Below, piece after piece: positions 35,987 to 44,330 of a DNA stretch of 64,000 bases (positions within the stretch are counted from its first letter, which is position 1; each line of letters starts with the position of its first letter). The stretch spans positions 1-64,000 of the forward strand of contig CACGGD010000004.1 of assembly GCA_902572605.1 (NCBI GenBank), in the 5' to 3' direction. This DNA comes from an uncultured Pelagibacteraceae bacterium (lineage in GTDB: Bacteria > Pseudomonadota > Alphaproteobacteria > Pelagibacterales > Pelagibacteraceae). The translations under genes were made by a program, and so were the position numbers. The notes under the pieces were generated by a model. It was not told the origin of the DNA and ran no database searches. It saw only the letters and a program-made list of their open reading frames with translations.

Positions 35987-37360
35987 ATGATTGCCAAAAA
36001 AAATATACCTTATATTTTTAAATTATTTTTGCTATTTCATTTACTAATTTGGACTTTAGTTCCAACTTTATCAAATGAAAATTTGCCATTGGATACAATA
36101 GAAGCTTTGGCGTGGGGCAGTGATTTAAATTGGGGTTTTAATAAACATCCTCCGCTTAGCGCTTTTGCAGTTGAAGTTTTTTATCAAATTTTTGGAAATC
36201 AAGATTGGGCATATTATTTTTTAAGTCAGATTTTTGTTATCATCGCTTTCTTTGGTGTTTTCAAATTTTCAGAAGAATTTTTTAACAATAAATATTACGC
36301 AATTTTATCTGTGCTCTTATTAGAGGGTATTTATTTTTATAATTTTACAACACCTGAATTTAACGTGAATGTTTGTCAATTACCTTTGTGGTCGTTAAGT
36401 ATATTTTTTGCCTGGAGATGTTTCAAAAATGATAAAACATTAGATTATGTATATCTAGGTCTACTAATGGGTTTAGGTATTTTATCTAAATACCTTTTTT
36501 TATATTTGATTATAGGAATAAAACTTTTTTTCATTTTTTTAATTAAAAAAAGAAAAAAAATTAATTTTAGAAACTATTTTATTTCTGGACCTATAGTTAT
36601 ACTTGTTTTATTACCTCATATAATATGGCTCAGTGAAAACGATTTCACAACTATTACTTATGGATTACAACGTACCGGAGGAGCAGGAGATTTTTTTGAT
36701 CATTTGATTTATCCCATAATCTTTTTAGTGAAACAGATTGGGATATTAACACCCTTTTTTTTTATGATCTTCTTTCTCGTAAAAAAACTAAAGTTTAAAT
36801 TTAGTTTAAGTGATGAAAAATTAATATTTTTAATTTTTACAACAATCATTCCTATATTGACAATGTTTTTAACTTCTATGATTGTTGGTATTAAAATTAG
36901 AACTATGTGGATGACGCCTTTCTATTTATTTTTTGGGGTTTTATCAATCTATATTTTTCAAAAAAATATTGTATTAAATAATTTAAAAAAATTCTTTTCG
37001 CTATTTAGCTTCTTATTTTTACTATCTCCAATAGTATATCTTGGGATTTCATTTGCTAATGATAACAAAAGAACAGATTATCCTGGAAAAGAAATAGCTC
37101 GTTTAGTTCAAAATAAATGGGATGAAAATTTTGTAAATGAAATTAAAATTGTCATAGGAGATGAATGGTACGCTGGAAATCTTTCTTATCATTTGGTTTC
37201 AAGACCAGTATGGACAAATGAATTAAAAGATAAAACTTCTCAGATCAATAGCTCTGAGGGAGTAATTTATACAGGAAACCCAAAAATATTAAAAGAAATC
37301 TGTCCAGGTGTTTACGGATCTATCCAACCAGTAGGATATTGTATGATAGGGCAGAAATGA
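35987..37360 (+). CDS. Glycosyltransferase family 39 (ArnT/PMT-like) membrane protein
   Basis: 457 residues with about ten or more membrane helices. LPLDTIEALAWGSDLNWGFNKHPPL in the first loop is the GT39 catalytic-loop type (an acidic residue at the start, then KHPP), as in ArnT and related PMT_2 enzymes that use polyprenyl-phosphate sugars. The C-terminal soluble part (from about 385) is small. It overlaps by four bases a GT2 gene that could make the polyprenyl-phosphate sugar donor. The acceptor (lipid A, protein or glycan) is unknown. Confidence 0.85.
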   Translation: MIAKKNIPYIFKLFLLFHLLIWTLVPTLSNENLPLDTIEALAWGSDLNWGFNKHPPLSAFAVEVFYQIFGNQDWAYYFLSQIFVIIAFFGVFKFSEEFFNNKYYAILSVLLLEGIYFYNFTTPEFNVNVCQLPLWSLSIFFAWRCFKNDKTLDYVYLGLLMGLGILSKYLFLYLIIGIKLFFIFLIKKRKKINFRNYFISGPIVILVLLPHIIWLSENDFTTITYGLQRTGGAGDFFDHLIYPIIFLVKQIGILTPFFFMIFFLVKKLKFKFSLSDEKLIFLIFTTIIPILTMFLTSMIVGIKIRTMWMTPFYLFFGVLSIYIFQKNIVLNNLKKFFSLFSFLFLLSPIVYLGISFANDNKRTDYPGKEIARLVQNKWDENFVNEIKIVIGDEWYAGNLSYHLVSRPVWTNELKDKTSQINSSEGVIYTGNPKILKEICPGVYGSIQPVGYCMIGQK

Positions 37361-38229
37361 AAAAAATCATTATCTTATTACCTGTTTATAATGATTGGGA
37401 ATCTTTACTCAAAGTTTTAGATGAAACAAATTCTGTAATTAAAGATATACAACGATATGAATTTGAATGTATTATTGTTAATGATAGTTCAACAATTAAA
37501 AAGCCTGAGATTGTTAAACCAAAAAATTTTAAATCATTAAAAATTATCAATATGAAAGAAAATAGAGGTCATGCAAGATGTAATGCTTTTGGGCTAAGAT
37601 ATATTAATTCAAATGAAGAATATGATTATGTGATTGTCATGGATAGCGATGGAGAAGATAGGCCAATAGAAATAAAAGATTTAATTAATAAAATTAATGA
37701 GAAACCTGAAAATTCTGTAGTTGCTAAGAGAGTTAAAAGAGCAGAAGGATTAATATTTCAAATGTTATATCAAATCCATAAATTAATTACTTTTATTTTT
37801 ACAGGAAGAAAAGTTAATTTTGGAAATTACAGTTGTTTGACAAAAAGAGATATCAAAATTTTGTCTGATAAAGCTAGTTTGTGGAGCAGTTTCTCAGGGT
37901 CCATAAAAAAAAATCTAATAAATCTTAACGAAACAGACTCCATTAGAGGATTAAGATATTTTGGCCCTTCAAAGATGTCTCTTTTTAATCTTATCATACA
38001 TTCATTTTCTATAATTGCAGTTTTTAAATACACAGTTTTTTTGAGATCAACTTTTATGATTATAATTTTGTCTTTTTTAATTAATTATCTAGGATCAATA
38101 GTAATTGTAATTCAAATCCTTATAGTATTTTTCAATTTATTAATTTTTGTTGTTTCTATGAGAGAAAACGAGAAAGCGCTATTTAAAAGTAATGAGAATA
38201 TTTTAAATGAGAATGAGATTATACACTAA
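37357..38229 (+). CDS. Glycosyltransferase family 2 with C-terminal membrane helices
   Basis: 290 residues from the ATG at 37357, whose ATGA overlaps the upstream stop. An in-frame ATG at 37339 adds six non-conserved residues. GT2 motifs: IILLPVYNDWESLLKVLD, IVNDSSTIKK, ENRGHARCNAFGLRY and the metal site VMDSDGEDRP. Two or more hydrophobic helices at about 225-275 anchor it. This is the polyprenyl-phosphate glycosyltransferase layout, matching the adjacent GT39. Confidence 0.88.
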   Translation: MKKIIILLPVYNDWESLLKVLDETNSVIKDIQRYEFECIIVNDSSTIKKPEIVKPKNFKSLKIINMKENRGHARCNAFGLRYINSNEEYDYVIVMDSDGEDRPIEIKDLINKINEKPENSVVAKRVKRAEGLIFQMLYQIHKLITFIFTGRKVNFGNYSCLTKRDIKILSDKASLWSSFSGSIKKNLINLNETDSIRGLRYFGPSKMSLFNLIIHSFSIIAVFKYTVFLRSTFMIIILSFLINYLGSIVIVIQILIVFFNLLIFVVSMRENEKALFKSNENILNENEIIH

Positions 38230-38350
38230 AAGGTTGTATTTAGAGTCTCAACAGGAATCAAAAGTGAATCAAAAGGAGAACATCCGTTTTATTTTCTTAA
38301 AAAATGGACACTATTGAAGGGAGTAATTAAGCATTACTTTCATTATAACT

Positions 38351-38357
38351 AGGGGGA
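38351..38357 (+). promoter_or_regulatory. Ribosome-binding site of the GFA-family gene
   Basis: AGGGGGA about seven bases before the ATG at 38365. It fixes that ATG as the start rather than the in-frame TTG at 38362. The 132-base gap before it (38230-38361) is otherwise featureless AT-rich sequence. Confidence 0.6.
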
Positions 38358-38364
38358 GATATTG

Positions 38365-38727
38365 ATGAAAAAACTAACTTGTCACTGTGGAGCAGTAGAG
38401 GCAGAAATAAATATTTCAAATAAATTAGAAAAAGTCCTTAGATGCAACTGTTCAATTTGTAAGAGAAAAGGTTCGATAATGTCTATTGTGAAAAATGAGG
38501 ATTTTAAAATTACTAAAGGCGAGGATAAATTGTCTCTTTACCAATTTTATACTAAAGTTGCTAAGCATTATTTCTGTTCTGTATGTGGAATTTATACCCA
38601 TCACCATCCAAGAATTAATCCAGCATTAACAGGTTTTAACGTTGGATGCTTAGAAAATATTGACACTTTTAAATTAGAGGATGTGGGTTTGGCTGATGGT
38701 CAAAATCATCCTTTAGATAAGAAATAA
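38365..38727 (+). CDS. GFA-family (CENP-V-like) zinc protein
   Basis: 120 residues. Zinc-binding cysteine pattern typical of the glutathione-dependent formaldehyde-activating enzyme fold: CHCGAVEAEI (Cys pair), RCNCSICKRKG, then YFCSVCGIYTHHHPR. The fold binds two zinc ions. Enzymatic role is doubtful for most members, and formaldehyde activation should not be assumed. It is first of a probable three-gene run with a glycerate-kinase-like gene and a TolC-type gene. Confidence 0.88.
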   Translation: MKKLTCHCGAVEAEINISNKLEKVLRCNCSICKRKGSIMSIVKNEDFKITKGEDKLSLYQFYTKVAKHYFCSVCGIYTHHHPRINPALTGFNVGCLENIDTFKLEDVGLADGQNHPLDKK

Positions 38728-38732
38728 TTATA

Positions 38733-39653
38733 ATGAGTTTTAAAAGTTCTCAATACTCTAAAATTAAAGAAATATATCTAAAATTTTTAAAAAAAAAGGA
38801 AGTAGCTGGCAAACCTTTAGTTGATAAAATTGGTAAATTAAATACATTTTATTTACCTCTTTCAGAATGGATCTATTCTAAATATAAAAAGGATAATAAA
38901 ACCAAAATCATTGGTCTATCTGGAGGACAGGGAGCTGGAAAAAGCACTATAACAGGAATTTTAAAATTAATTTTAAAAACAAAATATGGTTTAGAGCTAT
39001 GTGTATTTTCAATAGATGATTTTTACAAAACCAAAGCTGAACGAAAAAAAATGTCCCAAAGAATTCATCCTTTATTTTTAACTAGAGGTGTGCCTGGAAC
39101 CCATGATGTTAATTTAATAAACAAAACTCTAAAAAATCTTAAAAAAAAACCTTTTAAACAGCTACTCATTCCAAAATTTGACAAATCCACAGATGATAGG
39201 TTTAAAAGATCTAAATGGTTAAAAGTACAAAAAGCTCCAAATATTATTATTTTTGAAGGATGGTGCATAGGGGCTAGACACCAGAAAGATGGAGATCTTA
39301 AAAAACCTCTAAACTTTATTGAAAGAAAGTATGATACAAGTCTTAAATGGAGAAAAAAAGTAAATAATGATTTGAAAAACAATTATAAAAAACTTTTTAA
39401 TAAAATGGATAATTTAGTTTATTTAAAGGCTCCAAGCTTTAATCATATATTTCAATGGCGCTTACATCAGGAACAAAAATTAAAATTGACAAAAAAAAAC
39501 AAAAAGACTATGTCAAAATCTAAAATAAGAAAATTTATAATGTTTTATGAGAGAATAACTAGACATATGATGAAAGATTTTACAAATATATCTGACTTAA
39601 CTATTTTTTTAGATAAAAAACATAGATCAATAAAGATGAATTATTACAAATAA
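38733..39653 (+). CDS. D-glycerate 3-kinase-like P-loop kinase
   Basis: 306 residues. Walker A LSGGQGAGKSTITG near residue 69, then FSIDDFYKTKAERKKM, HPLFLTRGVPGTHDV, IPKFDKSTDDR and IIFEGWCIGARHQ. These follow plant/fungal-type glycerate kinases (GLYK), which phosphorylate D-glycerate to 3-phosphoglycerate. Some bacterial relatives are of unknown specificity, so substrate is inferred. Placed five bases after the GFA gene and directly before the TolC-type gene. Confidence 0.85.
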   Translation: MSFKSSQYSKIKEIYLKFLKKKEVAGKPLVDKIGKLNTFYLPLSEWIYSKYKKDNKTKIIGLSGGQGAGKSTITGILKLILKTKYGLELCVFSIDDFYKTKAERKKMSQRIHPLFLTRGVPGTHDVNLINKTLKNLKKKPFKQLLIPKFDKSTDDRFKRSKWLKVQKAPNIIIFEGWCIGARHQKDGDLKKPLNFIERKYDTSLKWRKKVNNDLKNNYKKLFNKMDNLVYLKAPSFNHIFQWRLHQEQKLKLTKKNKKTMSKSKIRKFIMFYERITRHMMKDFTNISDLTIFLDKKHRSIKMNYYK

Positions 39654-40949
39654 ATGAAATTTTTCTTTAACATATTGCTTATACTCTTATTTTTTAACTC
39701 AGTATCAGCTGAAAACCATCTTCAATTTTTTATAGATGCTGCATTAAAAAACAATCTGAAATTAAATGCGGAAAGAAAAAATCAGAAGTCCATCAAAGAA
39801 AATATCAATATTTCTAGAAGTGAATTTTTACCAAGCATTTCATTATCTGGGGATCAAAGTAGTTCACAATCGACAAATAGAACTAATCAGAGTGGTTCAA
39901 ATTTGTCTGATACAAATCTCGATACAGAAACAAAAACAGTATCTATAGATCAAAAAATATTTCAAGGATTTAAGGGCTACAATTCTTTGAAAAAATCTGA
40001 ATTAGAGTTTAAACAAGCTGATTTTGCTCTAAAGCAAACTGAACAACAAACAATCTTAGATACTATATCTGCATATTTTGATTTCATTTTTAAAACTAAA
40101 AATGAAGAATTTAATTTATCCAATGTTAATTTATTTCAAAGACAAGTGGAGTCTGATAGCGCCAGATTGCAAAAAGGTGAAATTACTTTAACCGATCTAG
40201 CTCAGTCCGAGTCTTCTCTTTCTGGTTCTAAAGCAAACTTAATAAAAGCCAAAACAGAATTGTTAGCTTCAAAAATGAACTTTGAGAGAATAATTAGAGA
40301 AAAAGCACCAAGTTCAATTAATACAACTGAAAGCGTAGGGATTGATTTGCCTAGTACCTTAAAGGAAGCTATTGAGATTGCAAAATTAAATAATGCAGAT
40401 TTATTAATTGCTAAGTTGGATTATCAGATAGCAGAAAAAGACTTTAATATAGAAAAAGCTAAATTATCTCCATCTGCTTCAATCAATTATTCTAAATCGG
40501 AAAATAAAGATTACAGTTCAACAGTAGATGAAGTTGATCAGGAAACTGTGAAGGCAACTATAACCTGGCCAATAATTAAGGGAGGGGAAAATATTTCTTC
40601 TATAAAAAAGGCATCTTTAAAAAAACAGAGATCTTTACTGTTATCAGAAGATGCTGAAAATAGAGTTATAACTGAAACGACTAATATATGGTCTAAGTAT
40701 CAATCGTCAGAAAGCATATTAATAGCTACTGAAGCTCAATTAAAAGCAGCTGAAATAGCTAACGAGGGAATTACCTTAGAATATGACTCCGGCAATACGA
40801 GAACTACCCTTGAAGTCATTCAATCTAGAAGTTTGCTTTTAGATGCAAGAATAGCATTTGCTAAAGCAGAGAGAGATTTTATGATTTCTAAATTTGAACT
40901 AGCCTTTCAGCTAGGGACTTTATCTCTAAATTCAATTAAGTCTCTATAA
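39654..40949 (+). CDS. TolC-family outer membrane efflux/secretion protein
   Basis: 431 residues with a signal peptide (cut near VSA). The mature part is mostly long amphipathic helices with the two-fold internal repeat typical of TolC: the QKIFQGFKGYNSLKKSELEFKQA region in half one and TWPIIKGGENISSIKKASLKKQ in half two. It would form a trimeric outer membrane channel with an inner-membrane partner not encoded nearby. Starts immediately after the glycerate-kinase-like stop. Confidence 0.93.
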   Translation: MKFFFNILLILLFFNSVSAENHLQFFIDAALKNNLKLNAERKNQKSIKENINISRSEFLPSISLSGDQSSSQSTNRTNQSGSNLSDTNLDTETKTVSIDQKIFQGFKGYNSLKKSELEFKQADFALKQTEQQTILDTISAYFDFIFKTKNEEFNLSNVNLFQRQVESDSARLQKGEITLTDLAQSESSLSGSKANLIKAKTELLASKMNFERIIREKAPSSINTTESVGIDLPSTLKEAIEIAKLNNADLLIAKLDYQIAEKDFNIEKAKLSPSASINYSKSENKDYSSTVDEVDQETVKATITWPIIKGGENISSIKKASLKKQRSLLLSEDAENRVITETTNIWSKYQSSESILIATEAQLKAAEIANEGITLEYDSGNTRTTLEVIQSRSLLLDARIAFAKAERDFMISKFELAFQLGTLSLNSIKSL

Positions 40950-40951
40950 AT

Positions 40952-40973
40952 AGCTGTTTTAAAGGCTTTTTTT
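40952..40973 (+). terminator. Weak candidate terminator after the TolC-type gene
   Basis: A short AGCT...GGCT stem of about six pairs with a bulge is followed by seven T residues. It is much weaker than the hairpins at 33474 and 42171. It would separate tolC-type transcription from recA. Confidence 0.35.
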
Positions 40974-41044
40974 AATACTTCTTGCAAAAAAGAACAAAAT
41001 GTGTACATTTATTACAACGATTCGAAACAAAAAAAAGGATAAAA

Positions 41045-42148
41045 ATGACTAAAAATAATTTAAAAGTTGTAAAAACAGATAATAAAAAAGATCAAGAATT
41101 AAAGGAAAAAAAGAAATCTTTAGAAGCTGCTATTAGCCAAATAGATCAAAATTTCGGAAAAGGCTCAGTAATGAGACTTGGCCAACAACAAGCTTTAGAT
41201 GTTGAGGCTATTTCTACAGGATCCCTAAGTTTAGATTTAGCTTTAGGAATAGGTGGTTTGCCAAAGGGGAGAATTATAGAGATATATGGACCCGAGTCAT
41301 CGGGCAAAACAACCCTAGCATTACAAGTCGTTGCAGAAGCACAAAAAGCAGGCGGAATATGTGCTTTTGTCGATGCTGAACATGCAATGGATCCCGTTTA
41401 TGCAAAAAAACTTGGAGTAAAAACAGAAGAACTTTTAATCTCACAACCGGATACAGGAGAACAAGCTTTAGAAATAACTGACACATTAATTAAATCAGGT
41501 TCTGTTTCTGTATTAGTTGTTGATTCTGTTGCTGCACTAACACCAAAAGCTGAATTAGAAGGAGAAATGGGAGATCATCATGTTGGTCTTCAATCTAGAC
41601 TTATGAGCCAAGCTTTAAGAAAGTTAACCGGCTCAGTTTCTAAATCAAACACAATGGTTATATTTATAAATCAGATTAGAATGAAAATTGGTGTGATGTT
41701 TGGAAATCCAGAAACAACATCAGGTGGAAATGCATTAAAATTCTATTCATCTGTAAGAATGGACATAAGAAGAATAGGTGCGATTAAAGATAAAGATCAG
41801 ATAATTGGAAATTCAACGAGAGTTAAGGTTATTAAAAATAAAGTAGCTCCACCGTTTAAGGTTGTTGAGTTTGATTTGATGTATGGAAAAGGTATAAGCA
41901 AAGTTGGTGAATTAGTTGATCTAGGTGCAAAAGCAGGCGTTGTTGAAAAATCAGGCGCTTGGTATGCATACAAGGGTGAAAAAATAGGACAAGGTAGAGA
42001 AAACGCAAAAATCTATTTGGAGAAAAACCCTAATGTTGCGAATGAAATTGAAAAAGTAATCCGTGATCAAGCGTCAGCAATTTCTAAAGAATTAGAAGGG
42101 AATCCTTCACCAAACGAAAAAATTAGCGAAGAAAAAGAAGATAAATAA
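41045..42148 (+). CDS. recA: Recombinase RecA
   Basis: 367 residues from the ATG at 41045, which has AGGA about six bases upstream. An upstream in-frame start at 40982 adds 21 unconserved residues and is rejected. Walker A GPESSGKT (82-89), the [17 protein letters not shown] block, [20 protein letters not shown] (L2/Walker B region) and AKIYLEKNP in the C-terminal domain are intact. It catalyses strand exchange and LexA/UmuD-type co-protease activity. A LexA-like half-conserved box lies upstream. Confidence 0.98.
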   Translation: MTKNNLKVVKTDNKKDQELKEKKKSLEAAISQIDQNFGKGSVMRLGQQQALDVEAISTGSLSLDLALGIGGLPKGRIIEIYGPESSGKTTLALQVVAEAQKAGGICAFVDAEHAMDPVYAKKLGVKTEELLISQPDTGEQALEITDTLIKSGSVSVLVVDSVAALTPKAELEGEMGDHHVGLQSRLMSQALRKLTGSVSKSNTMVIFINQIRMKIGVMFGNPETTSGGNALKFYSSVRMDIRRIGAIKDKDQIIGNSTRVKVIKNKVAPPFKVVEFDLMYGKGISKVGELVDLGAKAGVVEKSGAWYAYKGEKIGQGRENAKIYLEKNPNVANEIEKVIRDQASAISKELEGNPSPNEKISEEKEDK

Positions 42149-42170
42149 ATCTTCAGTCATCTTAAAATTA

Positions 42171-42199
42171 AAACGGGAGAAATTTTTCTCCCGTTTCCC
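42171..42199 (+). terminator. Intrinsic terminator of recA
   Basis: A ten-pair perfect stem, AAACGGGAGA (42171-42180) with TCTCCCGTTT (42187-42196), and a six-base loop. The T tract is short (three T, overlapping the stem end), but the stem is strong for this genome. It lies 22 bases after the recA stop. Confidence 0.75.
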
Positions 42200-42218
42200 A
42201 TGAAACAACAACTTATAA

Positions 42219-42248
42219 TTGACTCATTCAATATTTAGTATGTAATAC
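42219..42248 (+). promoter_or_regulatory. Candidate promoter of the aldehyde dehydrogenase gene
   Basis: TTGACT (42219-42224), an 18-base spacer, then TAATAC (42243-42248). It is placed between the recA terminator and the aldehyde dehydrogenase start, leaving a leader of about 70 bases. Confidence 0.4.
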
Positions 42249-42315
42249 CTCTGGTTGAAAAATAATTAGTGTACAATCTCATCTATATTTAGTTCAATAG
42301 GAATGTTCGTTAACA

Positions 42316-42322
42316 AGGAGGG
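42316..42322 (+). promoter_or_regulatory. Strong ribosome-binding site of the aldehyde dehydrogenase gene
   Basis: AGGAGGG three to four bases before the ATG at 42326. With proteorhodopsin this is one of the few near-consensus sites in the window, suggesting high expression. Confidence 0.75.
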
Positions 42323-42325
42323 AAA

Positions 42326-43879
42326 ATGAGCACACAACAAGCTAAAAGCTCGAAAGTGTCTTCTGCTCTAGATACCTCTCATTTAAAGGTAAAATTTCCA
42401 TTTAAAGCTAAGTACGGCAATTATATAAATGGTAAATTTGTAGAACCTAAATCTGGAAAATATTTTGATAATGTTAGCCCGATAAATAATGAGAAGATCT
42501 GTTCAGTTGCACGATCGAATGAAAAAGACGTAGATGCTGCATTAGACGCAGCTCACGCAGCTTTTCCTGAATGGGGAAAGACAGACATCACTACTAGATC
42601 AAATATTTTGAATAAAATAGCTGATGTTATTGAAAAAAATCTAAACTTATTAGCAACAGCTGAATGTTTAGATAATGGAAAGCCAATCAGGGAGTGTATG
42701 GCAGCAGACTTGCCATTAGTCGTTGATCATTGGAGATACTTTGCTGGAGTAATAAGAGCAGAAGAAGGATCAATTGCAGAAATAAGCAATAATCAATACT
42801 CTTATAACTTTCACGAACCTCTAGGAGTTGTAGGTCAGATTATTCCATGGAATTTTCCGTTATTAATGGCAACATGGAAATTAGCTCCAGCTCTTGCAGC
42901 AGGAAACTGTGTTGTATTAAAACCAGCTGAACAAACACCAGCATCTATTAATGTTTTAATGGAACTTATTGGAGATTTATTACCTCCAGGTGTTGTTAAT
43001 ATTGTTAGTGGTTATGGATTGGAAGCAGGTAAACCTTTAGCATCGTCTAAAAGAGTTGCGAAAGTTGCATTTACTGGTGAAACAACTACTGGAAGATTGA
43101 TTATGCAGTATGCTGCACAAAACATAATTCCAATTACTTTGGAATTAGGTGGAAAATCTCCAAATATTTTCTTTGAAGATGTCATGGAAAAGGATGATGA
43201 CTTCTTTGATAAGTGTATTGAAGGTTTTGTTATGTTCAATCTTAACCAAGGTGAAGTTTGTACTTGTCCAAGCAGAGCTTTAATTCAAGAGTCAATCTAT
43301 GATAAATTCATGGAAAGAGCTATTGCAAGAACTAAAGCTGTAAAACAAGACAATCCTTTAAAAATGGAAACAATGATTGGAGCCCAGGCGTCTGTAGAGC
43401 AGATGGAAAAGATTAAATCTTATCTTGAACTCGGTAAAAAAGAGGGCGCTAAAGTCCTAACAGGAGGTAGTGTTGCTAAACTTAATAGTGGATTGGAAAA
43501 AGGAAACTATATTCAACCAACTATTTTTGAAGCTAAAAACGATATGCGTATCTCCCAAGAAGAGATCTTCGGACCTGTTGTATCTGTGATTAAATTTAAA
43601 GATGAAGCAGAGGCATTAAAAATTGCTAATGATACTCTTTATGGTTTAGGAGCAGCAGTATGGACTAGAGACGGTAATACAGCCCACAGAATGGGTAGAG
43701 CGATACAAGCCGGAATAGTGTGGACAAATTGTTATCACGCTTATCCAGCGCACTCACCATTTGGGGGTTATAAACAGTCTGGCGTGGGAAGAGAAACTCA
43801 CAAAATGATGCTTAATCATTACAGACAAAATAAGAACTTACACGTTTCTTACGCTGAGAAGAAATTGGGATTCTTTTAA
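42326..43879 (+). CDS. NAD-dependent aldehyde dehydrogenase (acetaldehyde type)
   Basis: 517 residues. NAD-binding and catalytic blocks are in order: [49 protein letters not shown] (catalytic Glu) and [11 protein letters not shown] (nucleophile in VC), then EEIFGPV and [14 protein letters not shown]. The combination with a downstream DUF779 gene is typical of the acetaldehyde/ExaC-AcoD group. It would oxidise aldehydes from alcohol or choline-type substrates. It is separated from DUF779 by a strong hairpin. Confidence 0.93.
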   Translation: MSTQQAKSSKVSSALDTSHLKVKFPFKAKYGNYINGKFVEPKSGKYFDNVSPINNEKICSVARSNEKDVDAALDAAHAAFPEWGKTDITTRSNILNKIADVIEKNLNLLATAECLDNGKPIRECMAADLPLVVDHWRYFAGVIRAEEGSIAEISNNQYSYNFHEPLGVVGQIIPWNFPLLMATWKLAPALAAGNCVVLKPAEQTPASINVLMELIGDLLPPGVVNIVSGYGLEAGKPLASSKRVAKVAFTGETTTGRLIMQYAAQNIIPITLELGGKSPNIFFEDVMEKDDDFFDKCIEGFVMFNLNQGEVCTCPSRALIQESIYDKFMERAIARTKAVKQDNPLKMETMIGAQASVEQMEKIKSYLELGKKEGAKVLTGGSVAKLNSGLEKGNYIQPTIFEAKNDMRISQEEIFGPVVSVIKFKDEAEALKIANDTLYGLGAAVWTRDGNTAHRMGRAIQAGIVWTNCYHAYPAHSPFGGYKQSGVGRETHKMMLNHYRQNKNLHVSYAEKKLGFF

Positions 43880-43894
43880 TCAATAATATATACT

Positions 43895-43919
43895 GGCCCA
43901 TGATTCTAAATCATGGGCC
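43895..43919 (+). terminator. Eleven-pair perfect hairpin between aldehyde dehydrogenase and DUF779 genes
   Basis: GGCCCATGATT pairs perfectly with AATCATGGGCC around a three-base CTA loop, 15 bases after the dehydrogenase stop. There is no T tract, so it is not a standard rho-independent terminator. It could stabilise the upstream mRNA, be a processing site or partly terminate. An ATG at 43913 lies in the right arm. Confidence 0.7.
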
Positions 43920-43930
43920 GTACATTAAAA

Positions 43931-44287
43931 ATGAAAGTATCTGCTACTCACTCAGCTTTAAGCTTATTATCCAAACTTCAAGAAAAATATGGTGAAAAAT
44001 TAATGTTTCATCAGTCAGGGGGATGTTGTGATGGAAGCGCACCTATGTGTTTTAAAGAAGGTGAGTTTCCTCTGGGAGATAATGACGTTAAGTTAGGTGA
44101 AATAGGAGGAGTTCCTTTTTATATGAATGGTGACCAATATGAAAAATGGAAACACACCGATCTAACAATTGATGCTGTTAAAGGTATAGGTGGAATGTTT
44201 TCATTAGATAACGGAACTGGAGAAAGATTTTTAACAAAATCAGAAATTTGCTTAGTAGTTGATAACGAAAAGAAGAAAACAGGCTAA
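43931..44287 (+). CDS. DUF779 family protein
   Basis: 118 residues. MFHQSGGCCDGSAPMCF and LGEIGGVPFYMNGDQYEKWKHT are the family's hallmark blocks, with a Cys-Cys-Asp cluster that may bind metal or be redox-active. FSLDNGTGERFLTKS follows. I start it at 43931 (MKVSATHSAL), where family homology begins. The ATG at 43913 is buried in the hairpin arm. The family accompanies acetaldehyde-type dehydrogenases but its activity is unknown. Confidence 0.88.
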   Translation: MKVSATHSALSLLSKLQEKYGEKLMFHQSGGCCDGSAPMCFKEGEFPLGDNDVKLGEIGGVPFYMNGDQYEKWKHTDLTIDAVKGIGGMFSLDNGTGERFLTKSEICLVVDNEKKKTG

Positions 44288-44330
44288 TCTCTTTATAGAC
44301 AACCCTATAAATATCTGTATTTAATATTAT

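Noticed and set aside
38365-38727. Formaldehyde detoxification from the GFA fold
   Set aside because: Most members of this fold have no shown formaldehyde activity, and no glutathione-dependent formaldehyde dehydrogenase lies nearby.
40982-41044. Longer RecA with 21 extra N-terminal residues
   Set aside because: The extension is not conserved and the ATG at 41045 has a ribosome-binding site.
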